Made by a program: the position numbers and the translations under genes. A model generated the notes under the pieces. That model ran no database searches and was not told where the DNA came from. It saw nothing but the letters and a program-made list of their open reading frames with translations. DNA of 64,000 nt from Polaribacter sejongensis (GTDB taxonomy: Bacteria; Bacteroidota; Bacteroidia; Flavobacteriales; Flavobacteriaceae), in assembly GCF_038024065.1 (NCBI RefSeq), contig NZ_CP150667.1, positions 62,001 through 126,000 of the forward strand. Reading direction: 5' to 3'. How positions within the stretch are numbered: the first letter of the stretch is position 1; each line of letters opens with the position of its first letter. Positions 26,113 to 34,115 of the stretch are shown one piece after another.

Positions 26113-28227
26113 ATGAAAATTAAGTTTTTATTAGTAGTTATTTGTATTAGTTTGTCTTCTTGTTGGATGAAATCAGAAAAGGTTTTATTTTCTCCGGATG
26201 AAGCTATTTCTCTTGAATTCTCTTTAAATAAACAAGGAAAACCTTTTTATACTGTCTTTTTTAAGAATAAATCAATCATAAAAGAATCTTCTTTAGGTTT
26301 CGATTTTGAAAACAGTAAACCATTTTTAGATAATTTTAAAGTCATTAAATCATCAACAAAAGAATTTAACGAAACCTGGAAAATGCCTTGGGGAGAGCAA
26401 TTAGATGTTGTAAATAATTACAATGAATTAAGAGTAGAATTGCAGGAAAAATCAGACTTAAAAAGAAAGTTAAATATTGTTTTTAAAATATACAATGATG
26501 GTGTTGGTTTTAGATATGAATTCCCAAAACAAGACAATTTTTCGGAAGCTTTTATAACTGAAGAAAATACACAATTTAATTTAACTGAAGATTATAAAAC
26601 TTTTTGGATTCCTGGAGATTGGGATATTTACGAGCATTTGTATAGCACTACAAAGTTATCAGAAATTGATGCATCTGTTAAAAGAAATCACCCAAGTTTA
26701 GGGCAAACATACATTCCAGAAAATGCTGTAAATACACCAGTTACTTTAGTTGGTAAAAATGGCATTCATTTAAGTTTTCATGAAGCTGCTTTGGTAAATT
26801 ATTCTGGAATGACTTTAAAAGTTGATACAGATAAATTATCTTTTAAAAGTAGTTTAGTAGGTTCTAGAAATACAACTTATAAAGTAAAAAGAACATTGCC
26901 ATTTAACACCCCTTGGAGAACGATTCAGATTACTGAAAATGCACCAGATTTAATTCAATCTAACTTAATTGTAAATTTAAACGAACCAAATAAATTGGGT
27001 GATGTTTCTTGGTTTAAACCTATGAAATATACAGGAGTTTGGTGGGAAATGCACTTAGGAAAATCTTCTTGGGATTATGGAATGGAAATGGTTGATGGAA
27101 AATGGACAGATACAGGAAAAGCGCATGGAAAACATGGAGCAACCACAGAAAATGTAAAACGTTTTATCGACTTTTCAGCAAAGAATAATATTGGTGGTGT
27201 TTTAGTTGAAGGTTGGAATACTGGTTGGGAACGTTGGATTGGTTTTGAAGACAGAGAAGGTGTTTTTGATTTTGTAACTCCTTATCCAGATTATAATTTA
27301 GACGAAGTTACTGCGTATGCAAAAGAAAAAGGTGTAGAAATTATTATGCATCATGAAACTTCTGCAGCAACTGCGACTTATGAAAAACAACTAGATGCTG
27401 CGTATGCATTAATGCAGAAATATGGAATGCATGCAGTAAAATCTGGTTATGTTGGTAAAATTTTACCGAAAGGAGAATATCATCATGGACAATATATGGT
27501 GAATCAATATAACAATGCAGCCATAAAAGCAGCAAAATATCAAGTAGCTGTAAATGCACACGAACCCATAAAAGCAACAGGTTTAAGACGTACATATCCA
27601 AATATAATTTCTAGAGAAGGTTTACGAGGTCAAGAATTTAATGCTTGGTCTTCTGATGGAGGAAACCCTCCTGAGCATTTACCAATTGTCGCTTTTACAA
27701 GAATGTTGGCAGGACCTATAGATTATACACCAGGAATCTTTAATATTAAATTTGATGACTATAAAAAGAATAATCAGGTAAATACAACTTTGGCGCATCA
27801 ACTTGCTTTATATGTGGTTATTTACAGTCCAGTTCAAATGGCTGCAGATTTAGTAGAGCATTATGAGGCGAACCCAAAACCACTTCAATTTATTAAAGAT
27901 GTTGGTGTAGATTGGTCTGAAAGCAAAGTTTTAGATGGAGAAGTTGGTGAATTTGTTACAATCGCTAGAAAAGAACGTGGAACAGGTAATTGGTTTTTAG
28001 GAAGTATTTCTGATGAAAACTCAAGAGAAATTGAAGTAGATTTTAGTTTTTTAGATGACAATCAATTATACGAAGCTAAGATTTACAAAGACGGTAAAAA
28101 TGCTCATTGGGATAAGAATCCATTAGATATTGAGTTTCAAACGATAGAATTACAACGCACTTCTAAACTGAAATTTCCTTTAGCTGAAGGAGGTGGATTA
28201 GCGATTAGTATTAAGAAAATGAATTAA
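26113..28227 (+). CDS. susB: GH97 inverting alpha-glucosidase (SusB-like)
   Basis: 704 aa. Lipoprotein-type signal (ICISLSSC, Cys17). GH97 layout: N-terminal beta domain (about 25-285), barrel with MKYTGVWWEMHLGKSSWD and GGVLVEGWNTGWERW, and a C-terminal beta domain. Glu415 (IIMHHE), Glu484 (VNAHE) and Glu508 (GLRGQE) are spaced 69 and 24 residues apart. As I recall, that matches the spacing of the catalytic Glu439, Glu508 and Glu532 of B. thetaiotaomicron SusB, so it should be the inverting Ca2+-dependent alpha-glucosidase subgroup, not the retaining alpha-galactosidases. Releases glucose from maltooligosaccharides in the periplasm. Last gene of the glucan operon. Confidence 0.93.
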   Translation: MKIKFLLVVICISLSSCWMKSEKVLFSPDEAISLEFSLNKQGKPFYTVFFKNKSIIKESSLGFDFENSKPFLDNFKVIKSSTKEFNETWKMPWGEQLDVVNNYNELRVELQEKSDLKRKLNIVFKIYNDGVGFRYEFPKQDNFSEAFITEENTQFNLTEDYKTFWIPGDWDIYEHLYSTTKLSEIDASVKRNHPSLGQTYIPENAVNTPVTLVGKNGIHLSFHEAALVNYSGMTLKVDTDKLSFKSSLVGSRNTTYKVKRTLPFNTPWRTIQITENAPDLIQSNLIVNLNEPNKLGDVSWFKPMKYTGVWWEMHLGKSSWDYGMEMVDGKWTDTGKAHGKHGATTENVKRFIDFSAKNNIGGVLVEGWNTGWERWIGFEDREGVFDFVTPYPDYNLDEVTAYAKEKGVEIIMHHETSAATATYEKQLDAAYALMQKYGMHAVKSGYVGKILPKGEYHHGQYMVNQYNNAAIKAAKYQVAVNAHEPIKATGLRRTYPNIISREGLRGQEFNAWSSDGGNPPEHLPIVAFTRMLAGPIDYTPGIFNIKFDDYKKNNQVNTTLAHQLALYVVIYSPVQMAADLVEHYEANPKPLQFIKDVGVDWSESKVLDGEVGEFVTIARKERGTGNWFLGSISDENSREIEVDFSFLDDNQLYEAKIYKDGKNAHWDKNPLDIEFQTIELQRTSKLKFPLAEGGGLAISIKKMN

Positions 28228-28374
28228 TTTATTAGGTACAATAGTTTTTACAATCAAAATTTGGAAATGTAACCAATTTACATACATATTATGCATCATA
28301 ATAAAATAACAAAAGTAATAACTTTTGATTATATTTAAATCACCTAAAAAGGACGCTAAACTGTTACTTTATAG

Positions 28375-28479
28375 GTCGATGTTTTAGGTAAAGAAAAAGC
28401 ATCAGCAGATAAAGTAGAAGTTAAAGACGGAAAAGTAATTATAGATTCAGAATTTGATCTTGTTTTGTTAGAAAAATAG
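28375..28479 (+). pseudogene. Remnant of a GH13 alpha-amylase C-terminus
   Basis: 34 codons plus stop encode VDVLGKEKASADKVEVKDG and then KVIIDSEFDLVLLEK, clearly similar to the last residues of the 24457-26109 GH13 (VEVKEGKVSFTSKDTVVLLEKK). An in-frame stop lies immediately upstream (28372-28374) and no start or catalytic domain remains. Best read as the surviving tail of a second, deleted amylase gene. Confidence 0.75.
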
Positions 28480-28507
28480 TAAAATTTAATTATTAAAGTA
28501 GTAACGC

Positions 28508-28541
28508 AAACGGTCAAAATTTATTTTTGGACGTTTTTTTT
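28508..28541 (+). terminator. Probable terminator after the glucan operon
   Basis: AAACG...CAAAA pairs with TTTTGGACGTTT across a short AT loop (two mismatched positions in the stem) and is followed by a run of Ts. It lies 29 bp after the stop of the GH13 remnant and would end the long plus-strand operon. Confidence 0.45.
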
Positions 28542-28560
28542 ATGCAAATTGATTTATTTT

Positions 28561-28649
28561 CAGGGCGCTACCTAAAGGTCGGGCTTTACACTATATCTTT
28601 TTGAGAAAAACAAAAAGGATGCCGTTTCAATCCCTAACGCAAGCGAGTT
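28561..28649. repeat. Possible dispersed intergenic repeat
   Basis: A more GC-rich patch (GGGCGCTACCTAAAGGTCGG, then ACTATATCTTTTTG, then AAGGATGCCGTTTCAATCCC and TAACGCAAGCG) that I recognise as similar to non-coding repeats seen at many sites in flavobacterial genomes. Recall-based; there is only one copy in this window. Confidence 0.35.
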
Positions 28650-29046
28650 TACTAACAATAGAGCAAAATAAAAGAATGCAATAGAATTTTAAAAGTTTTA
28701 TTAAGAAGGTTGTTTTTCATCTGTATTTGAACTCTTTTTTTCTATTTATTAAAAAAAGAAAAACCAATCAAAAAAATAATACAAATATCTGCAAGAATAG
28801 CGCAAACAGAGCGTACTTTTGTACTTGCTAAAAAACAGCGTATTTAGAAGCAATTTAACTAGCAATTATTCATAAAATAAAGATCTATTAGAAAATGGCA
28901 TAATTGATGAATAGATAAACAAAGTAAGTGTGTTATTTAGATATTACAAAAAAAAGTTGTAAATTATAATATCAAGTACACAAAAAAATATCATTAAAGT
29001 TGGTTGCTGTCAGCTTAAAACGGTGTTTTTTTTGATAAAATAAAGA

Positions 29047-29064
29047 GTCATTTTGTAAAATGAC
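29047..29064. promoter_or_regulatory. 8-bp perfect hairpin in the leader of the TPR gene
   Basis: GTCATTTT-GT-AAAATGAC, 16 bases before the ATG at 29080. It could be a small operator or a leader hairpin affecting translation; no regulator is obvious. Confidence 0.4.
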
Positions 29065-29079
29065 AAATAAAGAAATAAT

Positions 29080-29616
29080 ATGGGAACATTGGTAAATAAT
29101 TATATTTTTAAAGCATTAGAAAGTTACCCTTTCGATTTAGAGGAGGTAATGGAAGCTTTAAACTTTGCATTATCTTATGATGATAAAAATACAATGGCAT
29201 TAACTTTAATGGGAAGAGTTTATGCGGAAAAGTTGTATAAATATGAAGAAGCAATTGTATATTTTAAACAAGCTTTAGCAGAAAATATTCATGCTTTTGA
29301 GGTATATACACCTTATATTAATACACTTCTATGGAATGAAGATTATAAAGAAGTAGAAGATTTTATAGATTTTGCCTTAACAGTAAAAGGATCTGATAAA
29401 GCACTTTTATATTTAAAGAAAGCAATTTTACATGAGCAATTAAAAGACTATAAAACAGCTCTTACTTTTATAAAGTTAGCAAAAGAGCATACTTTTAATT
29501 CAGAATTTATGGCAGATATTGTTATAGAAAAAGAGAGAATAAAAGGAAAAATGCCTAAGAAAAAGAAAGCAAAAGCAACAAAGAAACCCGGTAAGACTCC
29601 TAAAAACAAGAAATAA
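29080..29616 (+). CDS. Small TPR protein with lysine-rich tail
   Basis: 178 aa, no signal peptide. Helical tetratricopeptide-like repeats run from about 20 to 140; examples are NTMALTLMGRVYAEKLYKYE (38-57) and DKALLYLKKAILHEQLKDYK. The last 25 residues are very basic (KMPKKKKAKATKKPGKTPKN), which suggests nucleic-acid or membrane-surface contact. Probably a cytoplasmic scaffold; the partner is unknown. It stands alone between the decayed region and a structured terminator-like element. Confidence 0.72.
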   Translation: MGTLVNNYIFKALESYPFDLEEVMEALNFALSYDDKNTMALTLMGRVYAEKLYKYEEAIVYFKQALAENIHAFEVYTPYINTLLWNEDYKEVEDFIDFALTVKGSDKALLYLKKAILHEQLKDYKTALTFIKLAKEHTFNSEFMADIVIEKERIKGKMPKKKKAKATKKPGKTPKNKK

Positions 29617-29627
29617 GTTTAAAAGAG

Positions 29628-29754
29628 CTGTCTAAATAAGGATTAAATCTTGATATACTTATCTTGTTTCTGTAGATGAACTTACTGAAGTTCAATCTTC
29701 ATAAGAATCTGAAATAAATTCAGATTGACATTTTTTTTAGACAGTTTTTTTTAT
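29628..29754. repeat. Inverted-repeat-bounded structured element (terminator or MITE-like)
   Basis: Outer arms CTGTCTAAA (29628-29636) and TTTAGACAG (29736-29744) enclose two perfect internal hairpins: TGAACTT/AAGTTCA (29677-29694) and AATCTGAA/TTCAGATT (29706-29726). A run of eight Ts follows the right arm. It lies between the convergent TPR and peptidoglycan-binding genes, so it can end both transcripts. The multi-branch shape with terminal repeats also fits a small non-autonomous mobile element. Confidence 0.6.
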
Positions 29755-30401
29755 TCAAATAAAGCGTCTAGAGTTAAAACATCTAAAACACCATCTACAA
29801 AAAGGTTGTTTTTTTCTTCAAAACCTTTAATCGCATTTAAAGTTTCAAGCTTATAAACCCCATCTAATTTTATCTCGAAACCCTTTTTATTTAATTGTTT
29901 TTGAACTTCAAAGATTAAAGCACTTTTGTACCCAGAAAACATTGTTTTATCAGGATTAAACATACTTTTAATTTTGTTAACTGCAATTGATTTTTGGTGA
30001 GATTTTAAGTCGGTCCCCGTATTTTCTAAAAATTGAATTTCTTCATTAGACAAACCTTTCGTTTTTAATACAGCAGATTGTTCTAATTTGCTTTCATAAA
30101 ATTTAAGAGTAGCAACCTTATCAGCATAGTTTTTAAGTGCTAATTTAGTTTCTTCTGTATCCTCTTCTGGAGTTCTAACATCAATATTATTAGCTGTCCA
30201 CTGCAGTTTTACAAAACTATTTAAATCTTCAATAGCTTTATAATAATTAATAACCGTTTCCTGGTTGTAGTAAGCGTTATCTATTTCTTTTGTCGTTTTA
30301 TAATCAACATTCGGAGAATTGAATCTTTGATATTGAGAATACTGTCCGTATCCAATAAAAAAGGCAATAATCAATAAAAGTAAAATAATTAATTGTTTCA
30401 T
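29751..30401 (-). CDS. Membrane-anchored protein with C-terminal peptidoglycan-binding domain
   Basis: 216 aa. One N-terminal hydrophobic segment (residues 3-18, IILLLLIIAFFIGYG) may be a signal anchor. The middle (40-150) is polar and helical without recognised motif. Residues about 160-216 (LIFEVQKQLNKKGFEIKLDG, then KLETLNAIKGFEEKNNLFVDG) match the PG_binding_1 three-helix fold with the DGVxxxxTxxAIxxF and LxVDGxLxxxTLxxL patterns. Likely tethered to the inner membrane and touching the cell wall. Function unknown; no enzyme domain. Confidence 0.75.
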   Translation of the reverse strand: MKQLIILLLLIIAFFIGYGQYSQYQRFNSPNVDYKTTKEIDNAYYNQETVINYYKAIEDLNSFVKLQWTANNIDVRTPEEDTEETKLALKNYADKVATLKFYESKLEQSAVLKTKGLSNEEIQFLENTGTDLKSHQKSIAVNKIKSMFNPDKTMFSGYKSALIFEVQKQLNKKGFEIKLDGVYKLETLNAIKGFEEKNNLFVDGVLDVLTLDALFE

Positions 30402-30453
30402 AAGGTTTGATTATTGTCTGTTAGCTATTAACAAAAATAAGAAAAAGAATAGG

Positions 30454-31545
30454 TTAGGAGTGTCTTCTATTAGAAGAATCTCTAATAAGTAATTCTACAT
30501 CTAAAATCTTTTTGGTAAGTGTTTGTTTTACAACATCATTTTTAACATGTTCTAAAAAAGAAAGCGCAGCTAGTTTCCCTATTTCCTCACTATGTTGCTC
30601 TATACTTGTAATAGAAGGGGTAACCATAGAACTAAAAGGTTCATTACCAAAACCAACCAAAGCTATTTCATCTGGAATACTAATTTTTTCTTCATTTAAC
30701 ACTTGCAACGCACCAAGAGCTGCATAATCTCCAGCTACATAAACAGCGTCAGGTCTATGTTCTAATGCTAGTAATTGATGCATTTTTTCTCTACCATCTT
30801 CAGTTGTTAGGTTACTTTCTATTAATAACTCATCTATGAGAGGTAAGTTGTGTTTATTTAAAGCATCTATATATCCTTTAATTCTGTTGTTAAAAATTCG
30901 GGTACGTTTAAAACCACCAATATGTGCAATTCTTTTACAACCTTGTTCAGCAAGATGTGCTACTATTAAATGACTACTGTTGTAATCATCAATACCAATA
31001 TAATCTACATTTAAATCATTTTCTCCACGATCAAATGTAATTAAAGGAATTCCTGCTTTTTTTACTTTTTCAAAATAACTTAAGTCCACAGTTTCATTTG
31101 CCATAGAAGCAATAATACCATCTACTTGCGTAAATAATAAAGTATCTATACTAGCACATTCTTTTTTAAAAGACTCGTTAGATTGTGTGATTATAATGTT
31201 ATAGCCTTCTTTATTTAGTACTTCTTCTATATTTTGTATTACAGATGAAAAAAAATTGCTATTTGTTCTAGGTACAATTACACCAACAAGTTTACTTTTT
31301 CCACTTCTTAGCGCACTTGCTAGGTGATTGGGCTGGTAGTTTAGGTTTTTTGCAACTTGTCTAACGGCTTTTTTTGTTTTCTCACTTATTCGCGAGTCGT
31401 TATGTAATGCCTTAGAAACAGCTGCTGGAGAGATGTTTAAAACACTTGCAATATCTTTTATGGTAGTTTTCTTTTTGATAATACTTTTTTTTATATATTT
31501 GCTTAATCGATTAAGCAAATATAATTCGATATTTAATATAATCAA
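30454..31545 (-). CDS. LacI-family regulator of the kdgK-pfk-eda genes
   Basis: Open frame of 363 codons from a TTG at 31545. The LacI helix-turn-helix is TTIKDIASVLNISPAAVSKA, about residues 27-46, so the first roughly 22 codons are unlikely to be translated, and a 30-bp operator palindrome lies inside them. The true start is probably close to 31482-31518, but no ATG is available there (TTG at 31518, ATT at 31482). Hinge YQPNHLASALRSGKSKLVGV and sensor domain IVPRTNSNFFSSVIQNIEEV follow. Divergent from kdgK; it likely responds to KDG, KDPG or a related sugar acid. This is inference from neighbours. Confidence 0.87.
   Translation of the reverse strand: MIILNIELYLLNRLSKYIKKSIIKKKTTIKDIASVLNISPAAVSKALHNDSRISEKTKKAVRQVAKNLNYQPNHLASALRSGKSKLVGVIVPRTNSNFFSSVIQNIEEVLNKEGYNIIITQSNESFKKECASIDTLLFTQVDGIIASMANETVDLSYFEKVKKAGIPLITFDRGENDLNVDYIGIDDYNSSHLIVAHLAEQGCKRIAHIGGFKRTRIFNNRIKGYIDALNKHNLPLIDELLIESNLTTEDGREKMHQLLALEHRPDAVYVAGDYAALGALQVLNEEKISIPDEIALVGFGNEPFSSMVTPSITSIEQHSEEIGKLAALSFLEHVKNDVVKQTLTKKILDVELLIRDSSNRRHS
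31494..31523. promoter_or_regulatory. 30-bp perfect palindrome, probable LacI operator O1
   Basis: Core TTGCTTAATCGATTAAGCAA at 31499-31518, extended by five more pairing bases on each side to 31494-31523. Centred on CG as expected for LacI-type sites. It overlaps the uncertain start of the divergent lacI gene, so it would allow autoregulation. Confidence 0.85.
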
Positions 31546-31587
31546 AACGATAGTTCATTTCTTTCCTTTTGATTTTATTTTGAAACA

Positions 31588-31607
31588 TTGCTTAAACGTT
31601 TAACCAA
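31588..31607. promoter_or_regulatory. Second operator-like palindrome O2 upstream of kdgK
   Basis: TTGCTTAAACGTTTAACCAA has the same half-site (TTGCTTAA) as O1, with one non-pairing position per half. It is centred 89 bp from O1 and 30 bp before the kdgK ATG. Two sites of the same type in one divergent control region suggest cooperative binding or looping. Confidence 0.78.
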
Positions 31608-31636
31608 TTAACTATAATATTTAAAAAAGGATTAAA

Positions 31637-32683
31637 ATGGCAAAAGTAGTAACATTCGGAGAGATCATGTTAAGATTAGCTCCTCAAGGATTTTTAAGAT
31701 TTTCACAAGCAAATAATTTTGATGCAGTTTACGGAGGTGGAGAATCTAACGTAGCAGTATCATTAGCAAACTACGGAATTGATGTAGATTTTGTAACGCG
31801 TTTACCAAAGAATGATATTGGTGAGTGTGCAATGATGGAAATGCGTAAAAGAGGTGTTGGTGTAGATAAGATTGTTTATGGTGGAGACCGTTTAGGAATT
31901 TACTTCTTAGAAACTGGTGCTGTATCTAGAGGGTCTAAAGTGGTTTATGATAGAGCGCATTCTGCTATTGCAGAAGTAGAATCTGGAATGATAGATTGGG
32001 ATGCAGTTTTTGAAGGATGTGAATGGTTTCATTGGACAGGTATTATCCCTGCAATTTCTCAAGGTGCAGCAGATGTAACTTTAGAAGCTTTAAAAGCAGC
32101 TAGTGCAAAAGGAATTACTATTTCTACAGATTTAAACTACCGTGCAAAATTATGGAATTTCTGTGATGACGCGCATAGAGAGTCTATTATGACTGAATTA
32201 ACTTCTTACTGTGATGTAGTTTTAGGAAATGAAGAAGATGCAGAAATGCATTTCGGGATTAAGCCTGATGGAGCTGCAGTTCAAACAGCAGGACATGATG
32301 TAAAAGCAGAAGCTTTCTTATCTGTTTGTAAGCAAATGATGGAGAAATTTCCAAGAGCTAAAAAGGTAATTACTACTTTAAGAGGTTCTATTTCTGCGTC
32401 TCACAATACTTGGGCAGGAGTTTTATATGATGGAAATGAAATGTTACAAACACGTCAATACCAAATTACAGATATCGTTGATAGAGTAGGTGGTGGAGAT
32501 TCTTTTATGGGAGGTTTAATCTACGGATTATTAACATACCCAGATAACGATCAAAATGCATTAGACTTTGCAGTTGCTGCATCTTGTTTAAAACACACTA
32601 TTAAAGGTGATGCAAACTTAGTTACAGTTGCAGAAGTAAATAAATTGATGGGTGGTGATGCATCTGGAAGAGTAGCTAGATAA
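31637..32683 (+). CDS. kdgK: 2-dehydro-3-deoxygluconate (KDG) kinase, PfkB family
   Basis: 348 aa, cytoplasmic. PfkB/ribokinase fold: N-terminal VVTFGEIMLRLAPQGFLRFS, GGGESNVAVSLANYG (about 34-48) and the C-terminal nucleotide/catalytic motif DRVGGGDSFMGGLIYGLL (about 277-294), which includes the catalytic base Asp in GGGD. Phosphorylates KDG to KDPG, the substrate of the aldolase encoded two genes on. Preceded by the AAAAAAGG ribosome-binding-like stretch and two operators. Length and the LRLxPxGxxR motif favour KDG kinase over other PfkB sugar kinases. Confidence 0.88.
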   Translation: MAKVVTFGEIMLRLAPQGFLRFSQANNFDAVYGGGESNVAVSLANYGIDVDFVTRLPKNDIGECAMMEMRKRGVGVDKIVYGGDRLGIYFLETGAVSRGSKVVYDRAHSAIAEVESGMIDWDAVFEGCEWFHWTGIIPAISQGAADVTLEALKAASAKGITISTDLNYRAKLWNFCDDAHRESIMTELTSYCDVVLGNEEDAEMHFGIKPDGAAVQTAGHDVKAEAFLSVCKQMMEKFPRAKKVITTLRGSISASHNTWAGVLYDGNEMLQTRQYQITDIVDRVGGGDSFMGGLIYGLLTYPDNDQNALDFAVAASCLKHTIKGDANLVTVAEVNKLMGGDASGRVAR

Positions 32684-32693
32684 ATCTAGTTTC

Positions 32694-32737
32694 TTGTTTA
32701 ACTGTTAAGTAGTTTACGCTATTTAACAGTTAAACAA
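32694..32737. terminator. 15-bp perfect inverted repeat after kdgK
   Basis: TTGTTTAACTGTTAA (32694-32708) pairs perfectly with 32723-32737 over a 14-base loop. It lies between kdgK and the phosphofructokinase gene and lacks a T-run, so it may be an mRNA-stabilising or partial-termination hairpin. Its outer ends (TTGTTTAA) resemble the half-sites of the operators upstream of kdgK. Confidence 0.5.
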
Positions 32738-32781
32738 ATTTATAACTGTACACATACTAATTTTAAAATCAACGATAAAAT

Positions 32782-33999
32782 ATGAAGAAATCTGTAGCTA
32801 TAATGTGTGGAGGTGGTCCTGCTCCAGGAATTAATACAGTAATTAGTACTGTTGCTAAAACCTTTATGAAAGATGGTTATAAGGTAATTGGTGTTCATCA
32901 TGGATATCAAGGATTGCTTTCAGAAAATCCTGAATTGGAGATTTTCGATTTTCATCGTGCAGATCGTATTTTTAGTAGAGGTGGTTCTAGTCTTATAATG
33001 AGTAGATTTAAACCTAAAGACAGTGATTTTAAAGCAGATTTTTTTAAGAAAAATAATGTAAAATTATTGGTTACTATTGGTGGAGATGACACAGCTTCTA
33101 CAGCAAATAGATTAACCAAATATTTAAAAAGTGAAGCGTTAGACGTTAGGCATATTCATGTACCAAAAACAATAGATAACGATTTACCTTTGCCAGATAG
33201 AAACCCAACATTTGGTTTTCATACAGCAAAAGATGAAGGTGTACGTATTGGAAATACGGTTTATGAAGATGCAAGAACTAGTGAAAATTGGTTTGTAATG
33301 TCTGCAATGGGACGTTCTGCTGGACATTTGGCGTTTGGAATTGCTTCGGCATGTCATTTCCAAATGGTGATTATTCCAGAAATGTTTAACAAAACAACCA
33401 TTACATTTGAGAAGTTAATCAATATGATTATTTCTTCTATTATAAAATGTAAAGTTATGGGTGTAGAATACGGTGTCGCTTTAATTAGCGAAGGTGTTTT
33501 TCACTTTATGGAAGAAAAGGAAATCATCAATTCAGGGATTAATTTTACTTATGATGATCACGGACATCCAGAATTAGGGAACGTAAGTAAATCGCATATA
33601 TTTAATTACTTACTGCAAGTTAAATTAAAAGAAATAGGATTAGATATTAAATCTAGACCAGTAGAATTGGGGTATGAATTAAGATGTTGTAATCCTATAG
33701 CATTCGATTTAACCTTATGTACTTTACTTGGTATTGGAGTTAAAAAATTATTTGATCAAGGTGCTACAGGTTGTATTGTAAGTGCTAATTCTAATGGAGA
33801 TATTTCACCTTTATATTTAAAGGATTTTGAAGATGAAAACGGTAAAATTCCACCAAGATTAGTAGATATTAATTCTGATATGGCACAATTATTCATAGAA
33901 AACTTATTCTTCTTAAAAGAAAAGGACTATGAAAATGCGAAAAAATATGTTACCAATCCAGAAGCATACGATTTCAAAAAAATATTAAACTGGAGTTAA
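32782..33999 (+). CDS. PPi-type 6-phosphofructokinase
   Basis: 405 aa, cytoplasmic. PfkA fold: MCGGGPAPGINTVI (8-21), TIGGDDTAS with Asp102-Asp103, VPKTIDNDLP (127-136) and SAMGRSAGHLAFG. The GGDD and PKTIDND forms are the signatures of pyrophosphate-using enzymes; ATP-PFKs have GGDG and PGTIDND. Reaction: fructose 6-phosphate plus PPi to fructose 1,6-bisphosphate plus Pi, reversible. It lies between kdgK and eda, so glycolysis/gluconeogenesis flow may be regulated together with the KDPG branch. The phosphoryl donor is inferred from motifs and should be tested. Confidence 0.87.
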   Translation: MKKSVAIMCGGGPAPGINTVISTVAKTFMKDGYKVIGVHHGYQGLLSENPELEIFDFHRADRIFSRGGSSLIMSRFKPKDSDFKADFFKKNNVKLLVTIGGDDTASTANRLTKYLKSEALDVRHIHVPKTIDNDLPLPDRNPTFGFHTAKDEGVRIGNTVYEDARTSENWFVMSAMGRSAGHLAFGIASACHFQMVIIPEMFNKTTITFEKLINMIISSIIKCKVMGVEYGVALISEGVFHFMEEKEIINSGINFTYDDHGHPELGNVSKSHIFNYLLQVKLKEIGLDIKSRPVELGYELRCCNPIAFDLTLCTLLGIGVKKLFDQGATGCIVSANSNGDISPLYLKDFEDENGKIPPRLVDINSDMAQLFIENLFFLKEKDYENAKKYVTNPEAYDFKKILNWS

Positions 34000-34056
34000 A
34001 ATTGTTAAAGGGTTTAATTGTTAAATTGTGTAACTGTAACACTCAGGTACAATTCA

Positions 34057-34104
34057 ACAATTACACAATCAAACAATTACACAAATAAACGATTACACAA
34101 ATAA
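34057..34104. repeat. Three tandem 16-bp repeats upstream of eda
   Basis: Units ACAATTACACAATCAA, ACAATTACACAAATAA and ACGATTACACAAATAA, followed by a partial fourth, end 11 bases before the eda ATG. The first unit is also the right arm of an imperfect inverted repeat with 34016-34033. The repeats are in the 5' leader and rich in A/C without G, so they should be unstructured and could serve translation or bind a protein. Confidence 0.7.
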
Positions 34105-34115
34105 ACAATAAAAAA

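Larger units (their letters stand above)
28228..29079. other. 852-bp gene-poor, decayed intergenic region
   Basis: Between the GH97 and TPR genes. It holds a fragment of a GH13 C-terminus (28375-28479), a T-rich terminator-like hairpin (28508-28541), a patch that looks like a dispersed flavobacterial intergenic repeat (28561-28649) and a hairpin before the TPR gene (29047-29064). The rest is AT-rich, with stops in all frames and no recognised feature. It reads as the scar of deleted or decayed genes at the end of the glucan locus. Confidence 0.6.

Noticed and set aside
34057..34104. CRISPR-like array
   Set aside because: Units are only 16 bp, contiguous without spacers, and no cas gene is present.
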